DNA of 64,000 bases, taken from NCBI RefSeq assembly GCF_900698965.1, contig NZ_LR217725.1, positions 62,001-126,000 of the forward strand. The letters run 5' to 3'. The notes under the pieces were generated by a model. That model saw nothing but the letters and a program-made list of their open reading frames with translations. It had not been told where the DNA came from and made no database searches. Shown piece after piece: positions 41,030 through 51,349 of the stretch (the stretch's first letter is position 1; every line of letters starts with the position of its first letter). Both the position numbers and the translations under genes were made by a program. Source of the stretch: Erwinia_E haradaeae_A. Lineage in GTDB: Bacteria > Pseudomonadota > Gammaproteobacteria > Enterobacterales > Enterobacteriaceae.

Positions 41030-41596
41030 ATGGAATATTTATCTTATATTTGTGGGTTAACAGCCGCTATCACAACAATGTGTGTTGTGTTCCATAAACA
41101 ACCTATACATGCGTTATTATATTTAATTATGTCATTATTAGCTGTATCTGGGGTCTTGTTTTCGCTTGGTGCCTATTTTGCTGCTTCTCTTGAGATCATT
41201 ATTTATGCCGGGGCAATAGTAGTATTATTCGTGTTTACAGTAATGATGCTAAATCTTAGCAAAAGCGTTACAAGACAGGAACAAAACTGGCTGAAGCTAC
41301 GATCATGGATTGGTCCAGGACTGTTATCCTGCTTATTGTTTTTTATTATTTCATATTCTATTTTATTAAGCAATCACTCTAGAATCTACTGTATTATACT
41401 TGACGGAAAGCAAGTAGGAATTCAGCTGTTTGGCCCTTATATTGTGGCGGTTGAATTAATCTCTATGCTGCTTCTAACCGGTCTTGTTGTTGGGTATCAC
41501 ATTGGGCGTGATCCAAGATCAATAAATACGATACCAAAAAAACAAAGCTCAGTTACTCCACAAGCAATTACTTTAAAAAATCAACTGGAGAAGTAG
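41030..41596 (+). CDS. nuoJ: NADH dehydrogenase I subunit J
   Basis: NuoJ is a five-helix membrane subunit next to NuoK, involved in coupling redox to proton movement. The 188 residues compare with 184 in E. coli. The helix with FAASLEIIIYAGAIVVLFVFTVMML, which contains the pi-bulge and conserved Glu and Tyr, is intact. The hydrophilic loop near 115-135 is diverged. nuoK follows after two bases. Confidence 0.97.
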   Translation: MEYLSYICGLTAAITTMCVVFHKQPIHALLYLIMSLLAVSGVLFSLGAYFAASLEIIIYAGAIVVLFVFTVMMLNLSKSVTRQEQNWLKLRSWIGPGLLSCLLFFIISYSILLSNHSRIYCIILDGKQVGIQLFGPYIVAVELISMLLLTGLVVGYHIGRDPRSINTIPKKQSSVTPQAITLKNQLEK

Positions 41597-41598
41597 TT

Positions 41599-41901
41599 TT
41601 GATCCCTTTACATTATGGATTAATTCTGGCGACATTTTTATTTTGCCTTGGGCTAACCGGTGTCATGATTCGTCGTAATTTACTCTTTATATTGATAAGT
41701 TTAGAAATTATGCTCAATTCTGCAGCATTCGCATTGGCAGTAGCAGGTAGCTATTGGGGTCAGGCAGATGGTCAGATTATGTTTATTTTTGCTATTAGTT
41801 TGTCGGCAGCTGAAACCAGCATTGGTCTTGCTTTGTTACTGCAGCTCTATTATCGTACTAAGAACCTTGATATTGATACAGTAAGCGAGATACCTGGATG
41901 A
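41599..41901 (+). CDS. nuoK: NADH dehydrogenase I subunit K, TTG start
   Basis: NuoK is a three-helix subunit with two conserved membrane glutamates in the proton path. The 100 residues equal the E. coli protein and begin MIPLHYGLILA. The start codon is TTG at 41599, preceded by GGAGAAG at 41587-41593. The two key glutamates lie in ISLEIMLNSAA and SAAETSIGLAL. The stop overlaps the nuoL start in ATGA. Confidence 0.97.
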   Translation: MIPLHYGLILATFLFCLGLTGVMIRRNLLFILISLEIMLNSAAFALAVAGSYWGQADGQIMFIFAISLSAAETSIGLALLLQLYYRTKNLDIDTVSEIPG

Positions 41902-43742
41902 ATCTTCTTTATTTGACCATACTGTGCCCATTAACGGGTTTCCTGTGTCTCTCTTGTGCTTCTGGTCGAATATCAGAGACCTGGAGCTCTGTTATTGGTC
42001 TTTTATCAATTGGTTTAACAGCATGTGTAACAACCTATATTGACTATGATTTTTTGACAAGCAACCAAGAGGTATTTAACCAAACTCTATGGAAATGGAT
42101 GGCAATAGAGGTGTTGCGGGTAGATATTGGGTTAATACTAGATGGCTTATCATTAACCTTACTTTCTATAGTCACTGGAGTTGGATTTTTAATTCATATT
42201 TTTGCCTCTTGGTATATGAGAGGCTCAGAAGGTTATTCGCGATTTTTTGCCTATACTAATCTCTTCATTGCTAGCATGGTAGTGCTAATTTTAGGTGACA
42301 ATCTAGTTTTAATGTACCTTGGGTGGGAAGGTGTAGGTCTCTGTTCATATTTATTGATTGGCTTTTATTACTCTAATCCAGAGTATGGCGCAGCAGCCAT
42401 CAAGGCTTTTATTCTAACTCGTGTGGGAGACGTATGTCTTTTTATTGCACTATTAATGCTTTATAGAATAACACATACTTTCAATTTTCATGATATCGAA
42501 GTGTTAATCTCAGAGGGTGTTTTCTCTGAACATATGCACATGCTGCCATGGATTACTGTAATGCTATTAGGAGGAGCTGTTGGAAAATCCGCTCAATTAC
42601 CCTTACAGACCTGGCTGGCGGATGCTATGGTTGGGCCTACCCCGGTTTCTGCGTTAATTCATGCTGCGACCATGGTAACAGCTGGTGTGTATTTAATTGC
42701 TCGCACTCACGTTCTTTTTTTGCTCACACCAGAAATTCTTTATCTCGTGGGTGTCATTGGGGCTATTACTATACTTTTAGCTGGCCTCTCTGCTTTAGTG
42801 CAAACTGATATCAAGCGTGTGTTAGCTTATTCTACTATGAGTCAAATAGGATATATGTTTCTAGCGTTAGGTGTTCAAGCGTGGGAACCAGCAATTTTTC
42901 ATTTAATGACGCATGCATTTTTTAAGGCGTTACTTTTTCTTTCTGCTGCATCACTTATCATTGTTTGTAACCAAGAGCAGAACATCTTTAAGATGGGGGG
43001 CTTAGGCTCTAGGACCCCTTTAATTTATGCTTGTTTTATCATTGGTGGTGCCTCGTTAATGGCCTTTCCCTTAATTACGTCAGGATTTTTTAGTAAGGAA
43101 TACATCTTAGCAGCAGCATTAGCTCATGGACATGTAATGTTGATGGTTGCTGGATTGCTAGGATCATTGATAACATCACTTTATACATGTCGTATGATTT
43201 TTCTGATATTTCATGGAAAATTAAAAATTCCGTATACACTAATATTACCGCATTTTATGCATTATTCACCTCTCATTATTTTAGCATTACTTTCAAGTGT
43301 AATAGGATCTTGGATTTTTCCGCCACTACAGGGCGCGCTTCCAAACAGTAGCGCGTTAACAGAAAATCACTTACTTACTTTAGAAATCACCTCAAGCGTA
43401 ATAGTCACCATGGGTTGTGCGATATCAGCTGTATTATGGTTAGGGCCTCCTATTTATTTACAGAATGTTTCAGACAGTAAAATAGGGCGTTTTTTAAGGA
43501 TATGGTGGTTTTCTGGGTGGGGATTTGACTGGTTATATCATAAAGTTTTTGTTCAAACCTATCTCAGGGTCGCTAAGAGATTAGCGGGTGACCCAATAGC
43601 TGTGACGATTAATAGTTTAGCTTATGCAATAAATAGTAGTAGTAAAGGGTTAATTATTAGTGAAAGCGGTTACTTACGTTGGCATCTTTCTGTTATGGGT
43701 TTTGGCGCTGTTTTGTTACTGACGTTGATAATATTCAGGTAG
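41898..43742 (+). CDS. nuoL: NADH dehydrogenase I subunit L
   Basis: NuoL is the distal antiporter-like proton-pumping subunit; its long lateral helix spans the membrane arm. The 614 residues compare with 613 in E. coli. GWEGVGLCSYLLIGFYY carries the conserved Glu of helix 5, GKSAQLPLQTWLADAMVGPTPVSALIHAATM the conserved Lys and broken helix 7, and THAFFKALLFL the central Lys. The C-terminal lateral helix and final anchor helix are present. Confidence 0.98.
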   Translation: MNLLYLTILCPLTGFLCLSCASGRISETWSSVIGLLSIGLTACVTTYIDYDFLTSNQEVFNQTLWKWMAIEVLRVDIGLILDGLSLTLLSIVTGVGFLIHIFASWYMRGSEGYSRFFAYTNLFIASMVVLILGDNLVLMYLGWEGVGLCSYLLIGFYYSNPEYGAAAIKAFILTRVGDVCLFIALLMLYRITHTFNFHDIEVLISEGVFSEHMHMLPWITVMLLGGAVGKSAQLPLQTWLADAMVGPTPVSALIHAATMVTAGVYLIARTHVLFLLTPEILYLVGVIGAITILLAGLSALVQTDIKRVLAYSTMSQIGYMFLALGVQAWEPAIFHLMTHAFFKALLFLSAASLIIVCNQEQNIFKMGGLGSRTPLIYACFIIGGASLMAFPLITSGFFSKEYILAAALAHGHVMLMVAGLLGSLITSLYTCRMIFLIFHGKLKIPYTLILPHFMHYSPLIILALLSSVIGSWIFPPLQGALPNSSALTENHLLTLEITSSVIVTMGCAISAVLWLGPPIYLQNVSDSKIGRFLRIWWFSGWGFDWLYHKVFVQTYLRVAKRLAGDPIAVTINSLAYAINSSSKGLIISESGYLRWHLSVMGFGAVLLLTLIIFR

Positions 43743-43810
43743 AATATAGAAATCAAAATTTATTTTGTATGATGAGTTGGTTCTGTACACCATTCTTAAA
43801 TTTTATAGTA

Positions 43811-43846
43811 TCTGCAAAAAAAAGTACGTTACGTACTTTCTGCAGA
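43811..43846 (+). repeat. Hairpin between nuoL and nuoM
   Basis: In the 213-bp gap, AAAGTACGT and ACGTACTTT pair around one T, and the flanking TCTGCA and TGCAGA also pair beyond a small A-rich internal loop. No T-run follows, so it is more likely an mRNA processing or stability element than a terminator. Confidence 0.6.
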
Positions 43847-43955
43847 GGTGCGTAGTAAACATTTGTCGTAAATATTAAATACATCAATTAAATTCAGGTT
43901 ATAGCTGGATGAAACAAGACATGACTAGGCTGTATCAAAACAAAGAAGAACTATA

Positions 43956-45476
43956 ATGTTATTACCTTGGCTGATCGCATTACCTTTTATGGGCGGTGTA
44001 CTCTGTTGGCTCTCTGAGTCTTTCGGTGCTAAAAAGCCTCGTTGGATAGCTTTGATCGCTATGGGGCTCACACTGGCTCTCTCATTGATGTGCTGGATAA
44101 ATAGTGAACATGCGTTACCACAGATACAAGGTGGTCCGCATTGGCAAAGTCAATTCTCTGTTCCTTGGATCCCTCGATTTGGTATTACTTTTTCTCTAGC
44201 TATAGATGGCTTATCATTATTAATGGTGATACTCACGAGCTTATTAGGTTTTTTGGCAACCTTATGCTCATGGAACGAAATTAATAAATGCCATGGTTTG
44301 TTTCACCTGAATTTACTCTGGTTATTAGGGGGGGTGATTGGTGTATTTCTTGCTATCGATTTATTTTTATTTTTCTTTTTTTGGGAAATAATGCTTATAC
44401 CAATGTATTTTTTGATTGCGCTATGGGGTAATCAATCTTCAGGTAGCAAGGCGTGTATTGCTGCCGCTACCAAGTTTTTCATATACACTCAGGTGAGTGG
44501 GTTGCTAATGCTGATGGCTATTATAGGCCTGGTTTTTGTGCATTATACGGCAACAGGAAATTTAACCTTTCATTATGAAAACTTACTACAGACCCCCATG
44601 TCTTCTAGAGTGGAACAAGTACTTATGATAGGTTTTTTTATTGCTTTTGCGGTGAAAATACCAGTCGTTCCTCTGCATGGTTGGCTGCAAGATGCGCATA
44701 GCTATGCCCCTACTGCCGGGTCAGTTGATTTAGCAGGTATTTTATTAAAAACTGCTGCGTATGGTTTATTGCGTTTTGCCTTGCCGCTCTTTCCTCATGC
44801 ATCTGCTATGTTTGCTCCAATTGCTATGTGGTTGGGGATTATTAGTATATTTTATGGAGCTTGGATGGCTGTTTCTCAGCACGATATGAAGCGCTTGATT
44901 GCCTGTACCTCCATTTCTCATATGGGTTTCTTACTTATTGCAATATATACAGGAAATCTGATAGCATATCAGGGAGCTGTTATTCACATGATCGCTCATG
45001 GTCTGTCTGCTGCCGCGCTATTTATTATTTCTGGACAACTTTATGAGCGTCTACATACTCGCGATATGCGATACATGGGCGGTTTATGGTCACGTATTAG
45101 ATGGCTTCCTGGATTATCTTTGTTTTTTGCCATGGCAAATTTAGGGCTGCCTAGTACAGGTAATTTTGTTGGTGAATTCATGATCCTCACTGGGGGTTTC
45201 TATACAGCGCCGCTAATTATTATAATTGCTACATGTAGTCTAGTATTCTCTGCTATATACTCTTTGGTTATGATGCAAAAAACGTACTATGGTAAGGTAA
45301 AATCAGCAGTACTATTGTGTGACATGTCACCTCGTGAGCTGATGATTATCTTGGTTCTACTGTTTTTATTACTCTTTTTAGGTTTATACCCACAACCAAT
45401 CTTGGATACCTCTTATGCTGCTATGGGAAATATTCAACAGTTAGTTAATACTGCCATGCTCACAATAAGATCGTAA
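43956..45476 (+). CDS. nuoM: NADH dehydrogenase I subunit M
   Basis: NuoM is the middle antiporter-like proton-pumping subunit. The 506 residues compare with 509 in E. coli. The conserved Glu of helix 5 is in FFFFWEIMLIPMYFLI, the Lys and broken helix in AVKIPVVPLHGWLQDAHSYAPTAGSVDLAGILLKTAAYGL, and the later Lys in QHDMKRLIACTSISHMGF. A larger-than-usual 213-bp gap with a hairpin separates it from nuoL; nuoN follows after six bases. Confidence 0.98.
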   Translation: MLLPWLIALPFMGGVLCWLSESFGAKKPRWIALIAMGLTLALSLMCWINSEHALPQIQGGPHWQSQFSVPWIPRFGITFSLAIDGLSLLMVILTSLLGFLATLCSWNEINKCHGLFHLNLLWLLGGVIGVFLAIDLFLFFFFWEIMLIPMYFLIALWGNQSSGSKACIAAATKFFIYTQVSGLLMLMAIIGLVFVHYTATGNLTFHYENLLQTPMSSRVEQVLMIGFFIAFAVKIPVVPLHGWLQDAHSYAPTAGSVDLAGILLKTAAYGLLRFALPLFPHASAMFAPIAMWLGIISIFYGAWMAVSQHDMKRLIACTSISHMGFLLIAIYTGNLIAYQGAVIHMIAHGLSAAALFIISGQLYERLHTRDMRYMGGLWSRIRWLPGLSLFFAMANLGLPSTGNFVGEFMILTGGFYTAPLIIIIATCSLVFSAIYSLVMMQKTYYGKVKSAVLLCDMSPRELMIILVLLFLLLFLGLYPQPILDTSYAAMGNIQQLVNTAMLTIRS

Positions 45477-45482
45477 GTTATT

Positions 45483-46934
45483 ATGATATCTATCAATCAA
45501 CAATTCATTCTGATTATACCGTTATTTATCCTTAGCTTGACAGTAGTAATTATGATGCTAAGCATTAGCTTGAAACGTAATCATCATATAAATGCTGCTA
45601 TTGCTTTTTTAGGTTTTATTTTAGCACTGTTCTCTTTATATTTTGTAGCTCAGGTAGAAGAGGTAGATATTACTCCACTCCTTCGGGTAGATAGATATTC
45701 AATTTTTTATACTAGTTTAGTAATCCTTGCAAGTTTATCTACTTGTATCTTTTCTTATCCATGGATTAAAAGGTACTCTAAGAACCGTGAAGAATTTTAT
45801 TTGCTAATAACACTGTCAACACTTGGCGGTGCCGTTTTAGCTAGCGCTAATCATTTTGCATCATTATTTATTGGCATTGAATTGCTATCTTTGCCGTTAG
45901 CTGGTTTGGTAGGTTACGGAGTAAACGTTGGCTGTTCTTTAGAAGCTACCTTAAAGTACACTATATTATCTATTGCTGCTTCTGCATTCCTTCTTTTTGG
46001 TATAGCATTAGTTTACGCGCATACAGGAACTCTTAGTTTTGACGAATGCATTTTTATGCAAAACAATAGTTTAAGTTCGCAAGCATTAATGATAGTAGGT
46101 TTTGCTTTAATGATTGTAAGTTTTGGATTTAAGCTTTCATTAGTACCTTTTCATCTTTGGACACCTGATGTGTACCAAGGTGCGCCTTCTTCAGTAGGGG
46201 TCTTCCTGGCTAGTGCTAGTAAAATAGCAGTATTTAGTGTTTTAATGCGTTTATTTATCTATACATCTATAATAAATTTTGAAGGTATCTATTTCGCATT
46301 AAGTATACTAGCAGTAGCGTCTATGTTATTTGGAAATTTAATGGCTCTTAGGCAAAAAAATATTAAACGTATTTTGGGCTATTCATCTGTGGCGCATTTT
46401 GGTTATCTGTTAATTACTCTTATTGTCGTGAAAGATCCCGAATTATCACTAGAATCTTCTGCTGTGTATCTAGTGAGTTATCTTTTAAGCACCCTAGGTG
46501 CTTTTGGTGTAATGAGCCTTATAGCGGATACTAGAAATGATTTTTCTGAAGTTTTATCTTCCTTTCGCGGTTTATTTTGGAGTAATCCGGTTTTAGCAAC
46601 TGCCATGACAATAACGATGTTTTCACTCGCTGGTATTCCCATGACCCTTGGTTTTATAGGTAAATTTTACCTAATATCTCTAGGGTTACATGCTCACTTA
46701 TGGTCCGTAACAGCAGCGATAGTCCTTGGCAGTTCTATTGGGTTATATTATTATCTGCGTATTATTATTAATTTATATCTCTCACCTCAAGCATCTGTGC
46801 AACATTTATCACCCCAACACCATGCAACGTCAGAGTTAAGTGGTGTTGTGGTGATCTCATGTGCTGCGCTTTCTGTGATATTAGGGGTTTATCCACAGCC
46901 TATTATTGAGTTAGCGCAGTTTATCAAGCTCTAG
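45483..46934 (+). CDS. nuoN: NADH dehydrogenase I subunit N
   Basis: NuoN is the proximal antiporter-like proton-pumping subunit. The 483 residues compare with 485 in E. coli. The conserved Glu lies in FIGIELLSLPLAGLVGYG, the Lys and broken-helix region in FGFKLSLVPFHLWTPDVYQGAPSSV, and another Lys in QKNIKRILGYSSVAHFGY. It closes the operon, so all thirteen complex I genes are intact. Confidence 0.98.
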   Translation: MISINQQFILIIPLFILSLTVVIMMLSISLKRNHHINAAIAFLGFILALFSLYFVAQVEEVDITPLLRVDRYSIFYTSLVILASLSTCIFSYPWIKRYSKNREEFYLLITLSTLGGAVLASANHFASLFIGIELLSLPLAGLVGYGVNVGCSLEATLKYTILSIAASAFLLFGIALVYAHTGTLSFDECIFMQNNSLSSQALMIVGFALMIVSFGFKLSLVPFHLWTPDVYQGAPSSVGVFLASASKIAVFSVLMRLFIYTSIINFEGIYFALSILAVASMLFGNLMALRQKNIKRILGYSSVAHFGYLLITLIVVKDPELSLESSAVYLVSYLLSTLGAFGVMSLIADTRNDFSEVLSSFRGLFWSNPVLATAMTITMFSLAGIPMTLGFIGKFYLISLGLHAHLWSVTAAIVLGSSIGLYYYLRIIINLYLSPQASVQHLSPQHHATSELSGVVVISCAALSVILGVYPQPIIELAQFIKL

Positions 46935-47253
46935 AAGTGACACTATCGTGAATAATCACATGTTTATGGTAAAATATTCCTATAATTCATATAGAAAAGA
47001 GAAATACAATGTTTTAACAACGCTATCGCTTGAAATATAAAGCAATATAACATATCGACCATAGAAATATTTGTCTCTCTAAAGTAATTTTGTTATTAAT
47101 CATGACTTAATTATTGACCTATGATAGACAAGATGTAGAGGGGTTTTGAGTGTATACGATAATAACATGAAAATGTTAAGTGGTATCTCTAGACTAAGAG
47201 GTGGTACAGTAGTCGTAAGATTGTAGCTAGCATTGATTCTTCAGTACCGTTTA
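46935..47253. other. Spacer between convergent nuoN and iscS
   Basis: Both genes end here. I see no gene and no clear terminator hairpin for either. Translating past the iscS stop in all frames does not recover the missing IscS C-terminus. Confidence 0.6.
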
Positions 47254-48390
47254 TCAACCATTAATTTTATTTATCAAATGAATCGCATAACAAATTTCTT
47301 CTTCAGTAGTAAAACGCCCAAAAGAAAAGCGAATAGAACTACGTGCGACTTCTTGGTGTACACCAAGAGCTATGAGGACATGAGAAGGTGTAATGCCACT
47401 AGAAAGACAAGCGGATCCAGTAGAAACTGCTAGATCTTTTAGTGATATCATTAATTCTGTGCTGCTAATATCAGAAAAACTAACATTTAGAATATGGCCA
47501 GATCCCTGATTAACAGACCCGTTGAGAGATACTGTTTGAATATGCTGAATGCCCTGCCATAGTTGTTTGCGTAATTTACAAAGATGCAGCATATCTTTCT
47601 GCATTCTATCTTTAGCTATCACAAACGCTTCACCCATTCCAACAATTTGATGGACTGGTAGCGTGCCAGATCTCATGCCCCGTTCATGACCACCACCGTG
47701 GATTTGTGCGGATAAATAGACACGCGGCTGATTACGAACGAAAAGCGCGCCAATACCTTTTGGCCCGTACACCTTATGTGCTGAAAATGACATAAGGTCA
47801 ACCTTTAGTTTTCTGAGATTGATAGGTAGTTTTCCAACGCTTTGTGTCGCATCAACATGGAAGATAACGCCATGTTCTCGGCAGAATTCTCCTATGGCAG
47901 TGATATCTTGTATAATACCAATTTCATTATTAACATGCATGATAGAAACAAGTATGGTGTCATGACGTAGTGATTTTGTTAGCTGCTCTAATGAAAAAAT
48001 ACCATTGCGAGATGGATGCAGATAAGTCACCTTGAAACCTTCAGATTCTAGATGAGCACAAGTATCTAAAACTGTTTTATGTTCCGTTTCAGTGGTAATA
48101 AGGTGGCGACCCTTTTTACGATAAAACATTGCGGCGCCTTTAATCGCCAGATTATTAGATTCAGTAGCACCTGAGGTAAAAATGATTTCTCTAGAGTCAG
48201 CTCCAATAAGGTCTGAAATTTGGTTTCTAGCAATATCTACTGCTTCTTCTGCCCGCCAGCCAAATTTGTGTGATCGGGAGGATGCATTGCCAAAATTACC
48301 ATCTAGAGTAAAATATTCTAGCATTTTTTTTACTACATTCGGATCAGTAGGTGTAGTGGCGGCATAATCTAGATAAATTGGTAATTTCAT
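47254..48390 (-). CDS. iscS: Cysteine desulfurase IscS, C-terminally shortened
   Basis: IscS is a PLP enzyme that turns cysteine into alanine and an enzyme-bound persulfide for Fe-S clusters and tRNA thiolation. The reading frame has 378 residues, against 404 in E. coli. PLP-binding Lys206 (SFSAHKVYG), His104 (TEHKTVL) and the active-site Cys328 (GSACLSSG) are kept. The protein stops at LINKING, where E. coli continues about 26 more residues (the SIGRLRDLSPLW tail) used for IscU docking. Trp45, Glu49 and Asp52, reported to face TusA, are conserved. iscR, iscU and iscA are not next to it, so the isc operon is broken up. Confidence 0.96.
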   Translation of the reverse strand: MKLPIYLDYAATTPTDPNVVKKMLEYFTLDGNFGNASSRSHKFGWRAEEAVDIARNQISDLIGADSREIIFTSGATESNNLAIKGAAMFYRKKGRHLITTETEHKTVLDTCAHLESEGFKVTYLHPSRNGIFSLEQLTKSLRHDTILVSIMHVNNEIGIIQDITAIGEFCREHGVIFHVDATQSVGKLPINLRKLKVDLMSFSAHKVYGPKGIGALFVRNQPRVYLSAQIHGGGHERGMRSGTLPVHQIVGMGEAFVIAKDRMQKDMLHLCKLRKQLWQGIQHIQTVSLNGSVNQGSGHILNVSFSDISSTELMISLKDLAVSTGSACLSSGITPSHVLIALGVHQEVARSSIRFSFGRFTTEEEICYAIHLINKING

Positions 48391-50366
48391 TATTATGACA
48401 CTCTTAGAGTCAAGTCCTGTTGTATTTAGCGTAATGGATCGGCTTAGTGATACTGTTTATAAGGTTATATAAGTACATATTACACAAAACTCATAAATTT
48501 TTAGTGATAGGAATATTTACCTTATTGTGATCATCCTCGCAATATACATGTAAACCTCCATGGTCGTTTTCTTCTCTTAATTATAATAATACAAATTTCG
48601 GATGCTAAATGAGCATTGGTAAGTATGATGTAATATATTAACGTAATAATCCTTATCTGAGATTTTACTGTAAGCGTATCTCAAATGACCACTCACGTTT
48701 CTATCTTTATTGATTAGATTATAGCCAACAACACTTTTAGTAGCTAGCATAGCGCTGAATATGCAACTTGTTATATATTAACAAAGAACAGCCTTCCAAA
48801 TGACCTGAACCAATTACTAATTATGATCTATAGAGATATATAATCAAAGGTTTTTCTAGGAAGGTTGGCTTAAAAACCAATAGAAGAGCTAGGCGTATAT
48901 TGTTAAGCACAACCAGAGATCATTGTAATGACATAATGGTTACCGTTAAGAATCAGCCTAATACAGTAGATTATTGACATCATTAATCTAGATCAAATAA
49001 CATATCATGTTGATATATTATAAAATACCATGTATTAAAACATTGTATATACAAATAATACAGAGCTGAAATGAAACGATAATGAAGCCATACGTTTGTG
49101 ATGCATGATTGATATTCTGAATAGGGTTGTATGTAAAAGATTTTTGATAAGAAACTTAGCTGAACAGATTGTGTTTTTTAAAAACAATTAGATGGTTTTT
49201 AAAATTGTAGTTTTCTTTTTCATCTTTTTCATAAAGAAGCGCAGTGCTAGTGCAAGAGCACATCAGCATAACTCTTGTTGATCGCTAACGCTTAGTGACT
49301 TGTATAAATCTCAGGTGTTATGTGTATTTTATCATGAGTCGATAGATTGTTAGAGATCGACCTGCATAAGATATTTATATTTTATATAAAGTAAGAAGAA
49401 TAATGATTATGTGTTGATATAACTATTTTTTTCAGGTATTACATTTAATACTTAATAACGATACCACATGCCATATCAGACGCACAATATGTACTTTGTT
49501 TGCTTTGCTATCTAGTCTATTGGATGTTCTATTTATCAGAATTTTTGATCTTTTTGATTTAAATATTCCGAATTTCTATAGATTTATATCTTGACACGAA
49601 GAAACATCTCGAATGAAGAAAATTTTTTCTATTTTAACTATGGATATTTTGATATGCATCGAGCATCAATTGATATTTTGTTCTTTTATATTAAGGTTAA
49701 TCTAACCTTAATATAAAGTTTAGTGTTAATTATCAGCCTTTTGTGTATCTTTTTTATGGCATATAGATATTATCTACCTATATGACGCTTGATTATTATT
49801 TAATCTTAATTCATTTTTTTAATATAAAGATGGATGCGAAAAGCATTAGTTGATTGTTAGTAAGGATTTAGGTCGAGCCTTATAATATACAGTATATATG
49901 TTTTTGCTGATGTAATTTATACGTTATGAGAGATATCACTAGATACTAAAATCTTTATAAATAAGAAATATCGTGAATGTTTATTAGGCATAGGGAATAT
50001 TGATATCATGTTGCTCCTAAGAAGCGTGACAATTTCTATTGTAGTTCGCTATTTCTTTAATACTGGACGTATAGTTACACGCATATAACACATCGTGTAT
50101 ATTAAAATGCATCTGATTGGCTCAATAGTATATTTATACTTTATGACAGTCAGTGTTGAGCGCTATGCATAATGAGTTCTATGCAAGAAAATTTACTTTT
50201 TAGCAACTGAAGTAATTATATGAACATAAGTAATTTTTTAGATATTTAACCCTTAAAGGGCATAACAGTACAGTACTATACAATGTTACCGGTCCTATTT
50301 AAAAGTATCATCAGTGCTCGTTATACAATCTAGATATTTTTAGATAAAGAATGAGATGTAAAAATT
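48391..50366. other. Gene-free stretch, 2.0 kb
   Basis: No gene is visible on either strand. The main feature is the very strong inverted repeat at 49685-49717. I found no IscR-type operator that I could trust upstream of iscS. Confidence 0.6.
49685..49717. repeat. Perfect inverted repeat, 15-bp arms, 3-nt loop
   Basis: TTTATATTAAGGTTA and TAACCTTAATATAAA pair exactly around ATC. Followed by GTTTAGTG on the plus strand and GAACAAA on the minus strand, so no T-run marks it as a terminator. It lies about 650 bp upstream of coaE. Confidence 0.9.
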
Positions 50367-50966
50367 ATGTCCTACATTGTAGCCTTAACAGGTGGTATTG
50401 GTAGCGGAAAAAGCACTATTGCAAATATTTTCGCCGAGATGGGTGTAGATATTACAGATTCTGATGTTATTTCACGCCAGATTCTTACGGAAAACCGGGA
50501 AGTTTTAACAGCAATGCATAAGCATTTTGGCAGCGAAATATTTATAACAGATAGGACGATCAACCGTACTTTGTTAAGAAAAAAAATTTTTACCTCTCCA
50601 GAAGAGAGACTATGGGTTAATAATTTATTACATCCCCTTATTCGCCAGGCCACTAATGCTCAGTTGGCATCTTCACGTTCTCCATGGTGCTTATGGGTTG
50701 TCCCATTGTTAGTAGAAAATAATTTACAACATCATGCTAATCGCATTTTATTAACAGAGGTTGATCTGAAATCTCAAATTGCAAGAACTGCTAAACGAGA
50801 TTGCAGTACTTATCATGCAGTTAATGAAATTATTTGCACCCAAACAACATCTGTATTACGTACTTCTATTGCAGATGACATCATAGACAACAATGGTTCG
50901 TTAGATATGCTCAAGAGGCAAGTCACCGTGTTAAATCAGTATTATTTAAATTTTGCAAAACAGTGA
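50367..50966 (+). CDS. coaE: Dephospho-CoA kinase
   Basis: The enzyme phosphorylates dephospho-CoA at the 3'-OH, the last step of coenzyme A synthesis. The 199 residues compare with 206 in E. coli; a few are missing at the C-terminus. The P-loop GGIGSGKST is at residues 9-17, the catalytic Asp lies in DITDSDVISRQ, and LLHPLIR, WVVPLLVEN and ADDIIDNNG are kept. Its E. coli neighbours (such as zapD and yacG) are not here. A palindromic hairpin starts 38 bp after the stop codon. Confidence 0.97.
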   Translation: MSYIVALTGGIGSGKSTIANIFAEMGVDITDSDVISRQILTENREVLTAMHKHFGSEIFITDRTINRTLLRKKIFTSPEERLWVNNLLHPLIRQATNAQLASSRSPWCLWVVPLLVENNLQHHANRILLTEVDLKSQIARTAKRDCSTYHAVNEIICTQTTSVLRTSIADDIIDNNGSLDMLKRQVTVLNQYYLNFAKQ

Positions 50967-51003
50967 TAGTTTAGCATATGCGTGCCAAATTTAATATCAC
51001 ATC

Positions 51004-51028
51004 AAGATATCTATTTAATAGATATCTT
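51004..51028. repeat. Perfect palindrome, 12-bp arms around one base
   Basis: AAGATATCTATT and AATAGATATCTT flank a single T, 38 bp after the coaE stop codon. It may define the coaE mRNA 3' end, but no T-run follows directly. Confidence 0.8.
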
Positions 51029-51349
51029 CTAGAAAAATTATAAATATTTTTATTAGATTAGATAGTGATTGATTGTTATGAGCCCGGTTGTTAATTAATT
51101 ATTTTTCTATCATAATAGACGTTATCTATTATCTCTTATTGTATGATATCTTCTTTTCAAGAGTACATTTATTTACGCTACACATAGCATATAGTATATT
51201 AGGTGAGTATCTGTGAAAAGAGTAATGCGAGAATATCGCTTCTTCTAGCAGAGTTCACTAAGTGTTATATATATTGGATAATCCAAAGAAATATATTTCC
51301 ATAATTTACATCGCTCTCGATGTCGTCTATTTTGTATGGCTTTTCCAAT

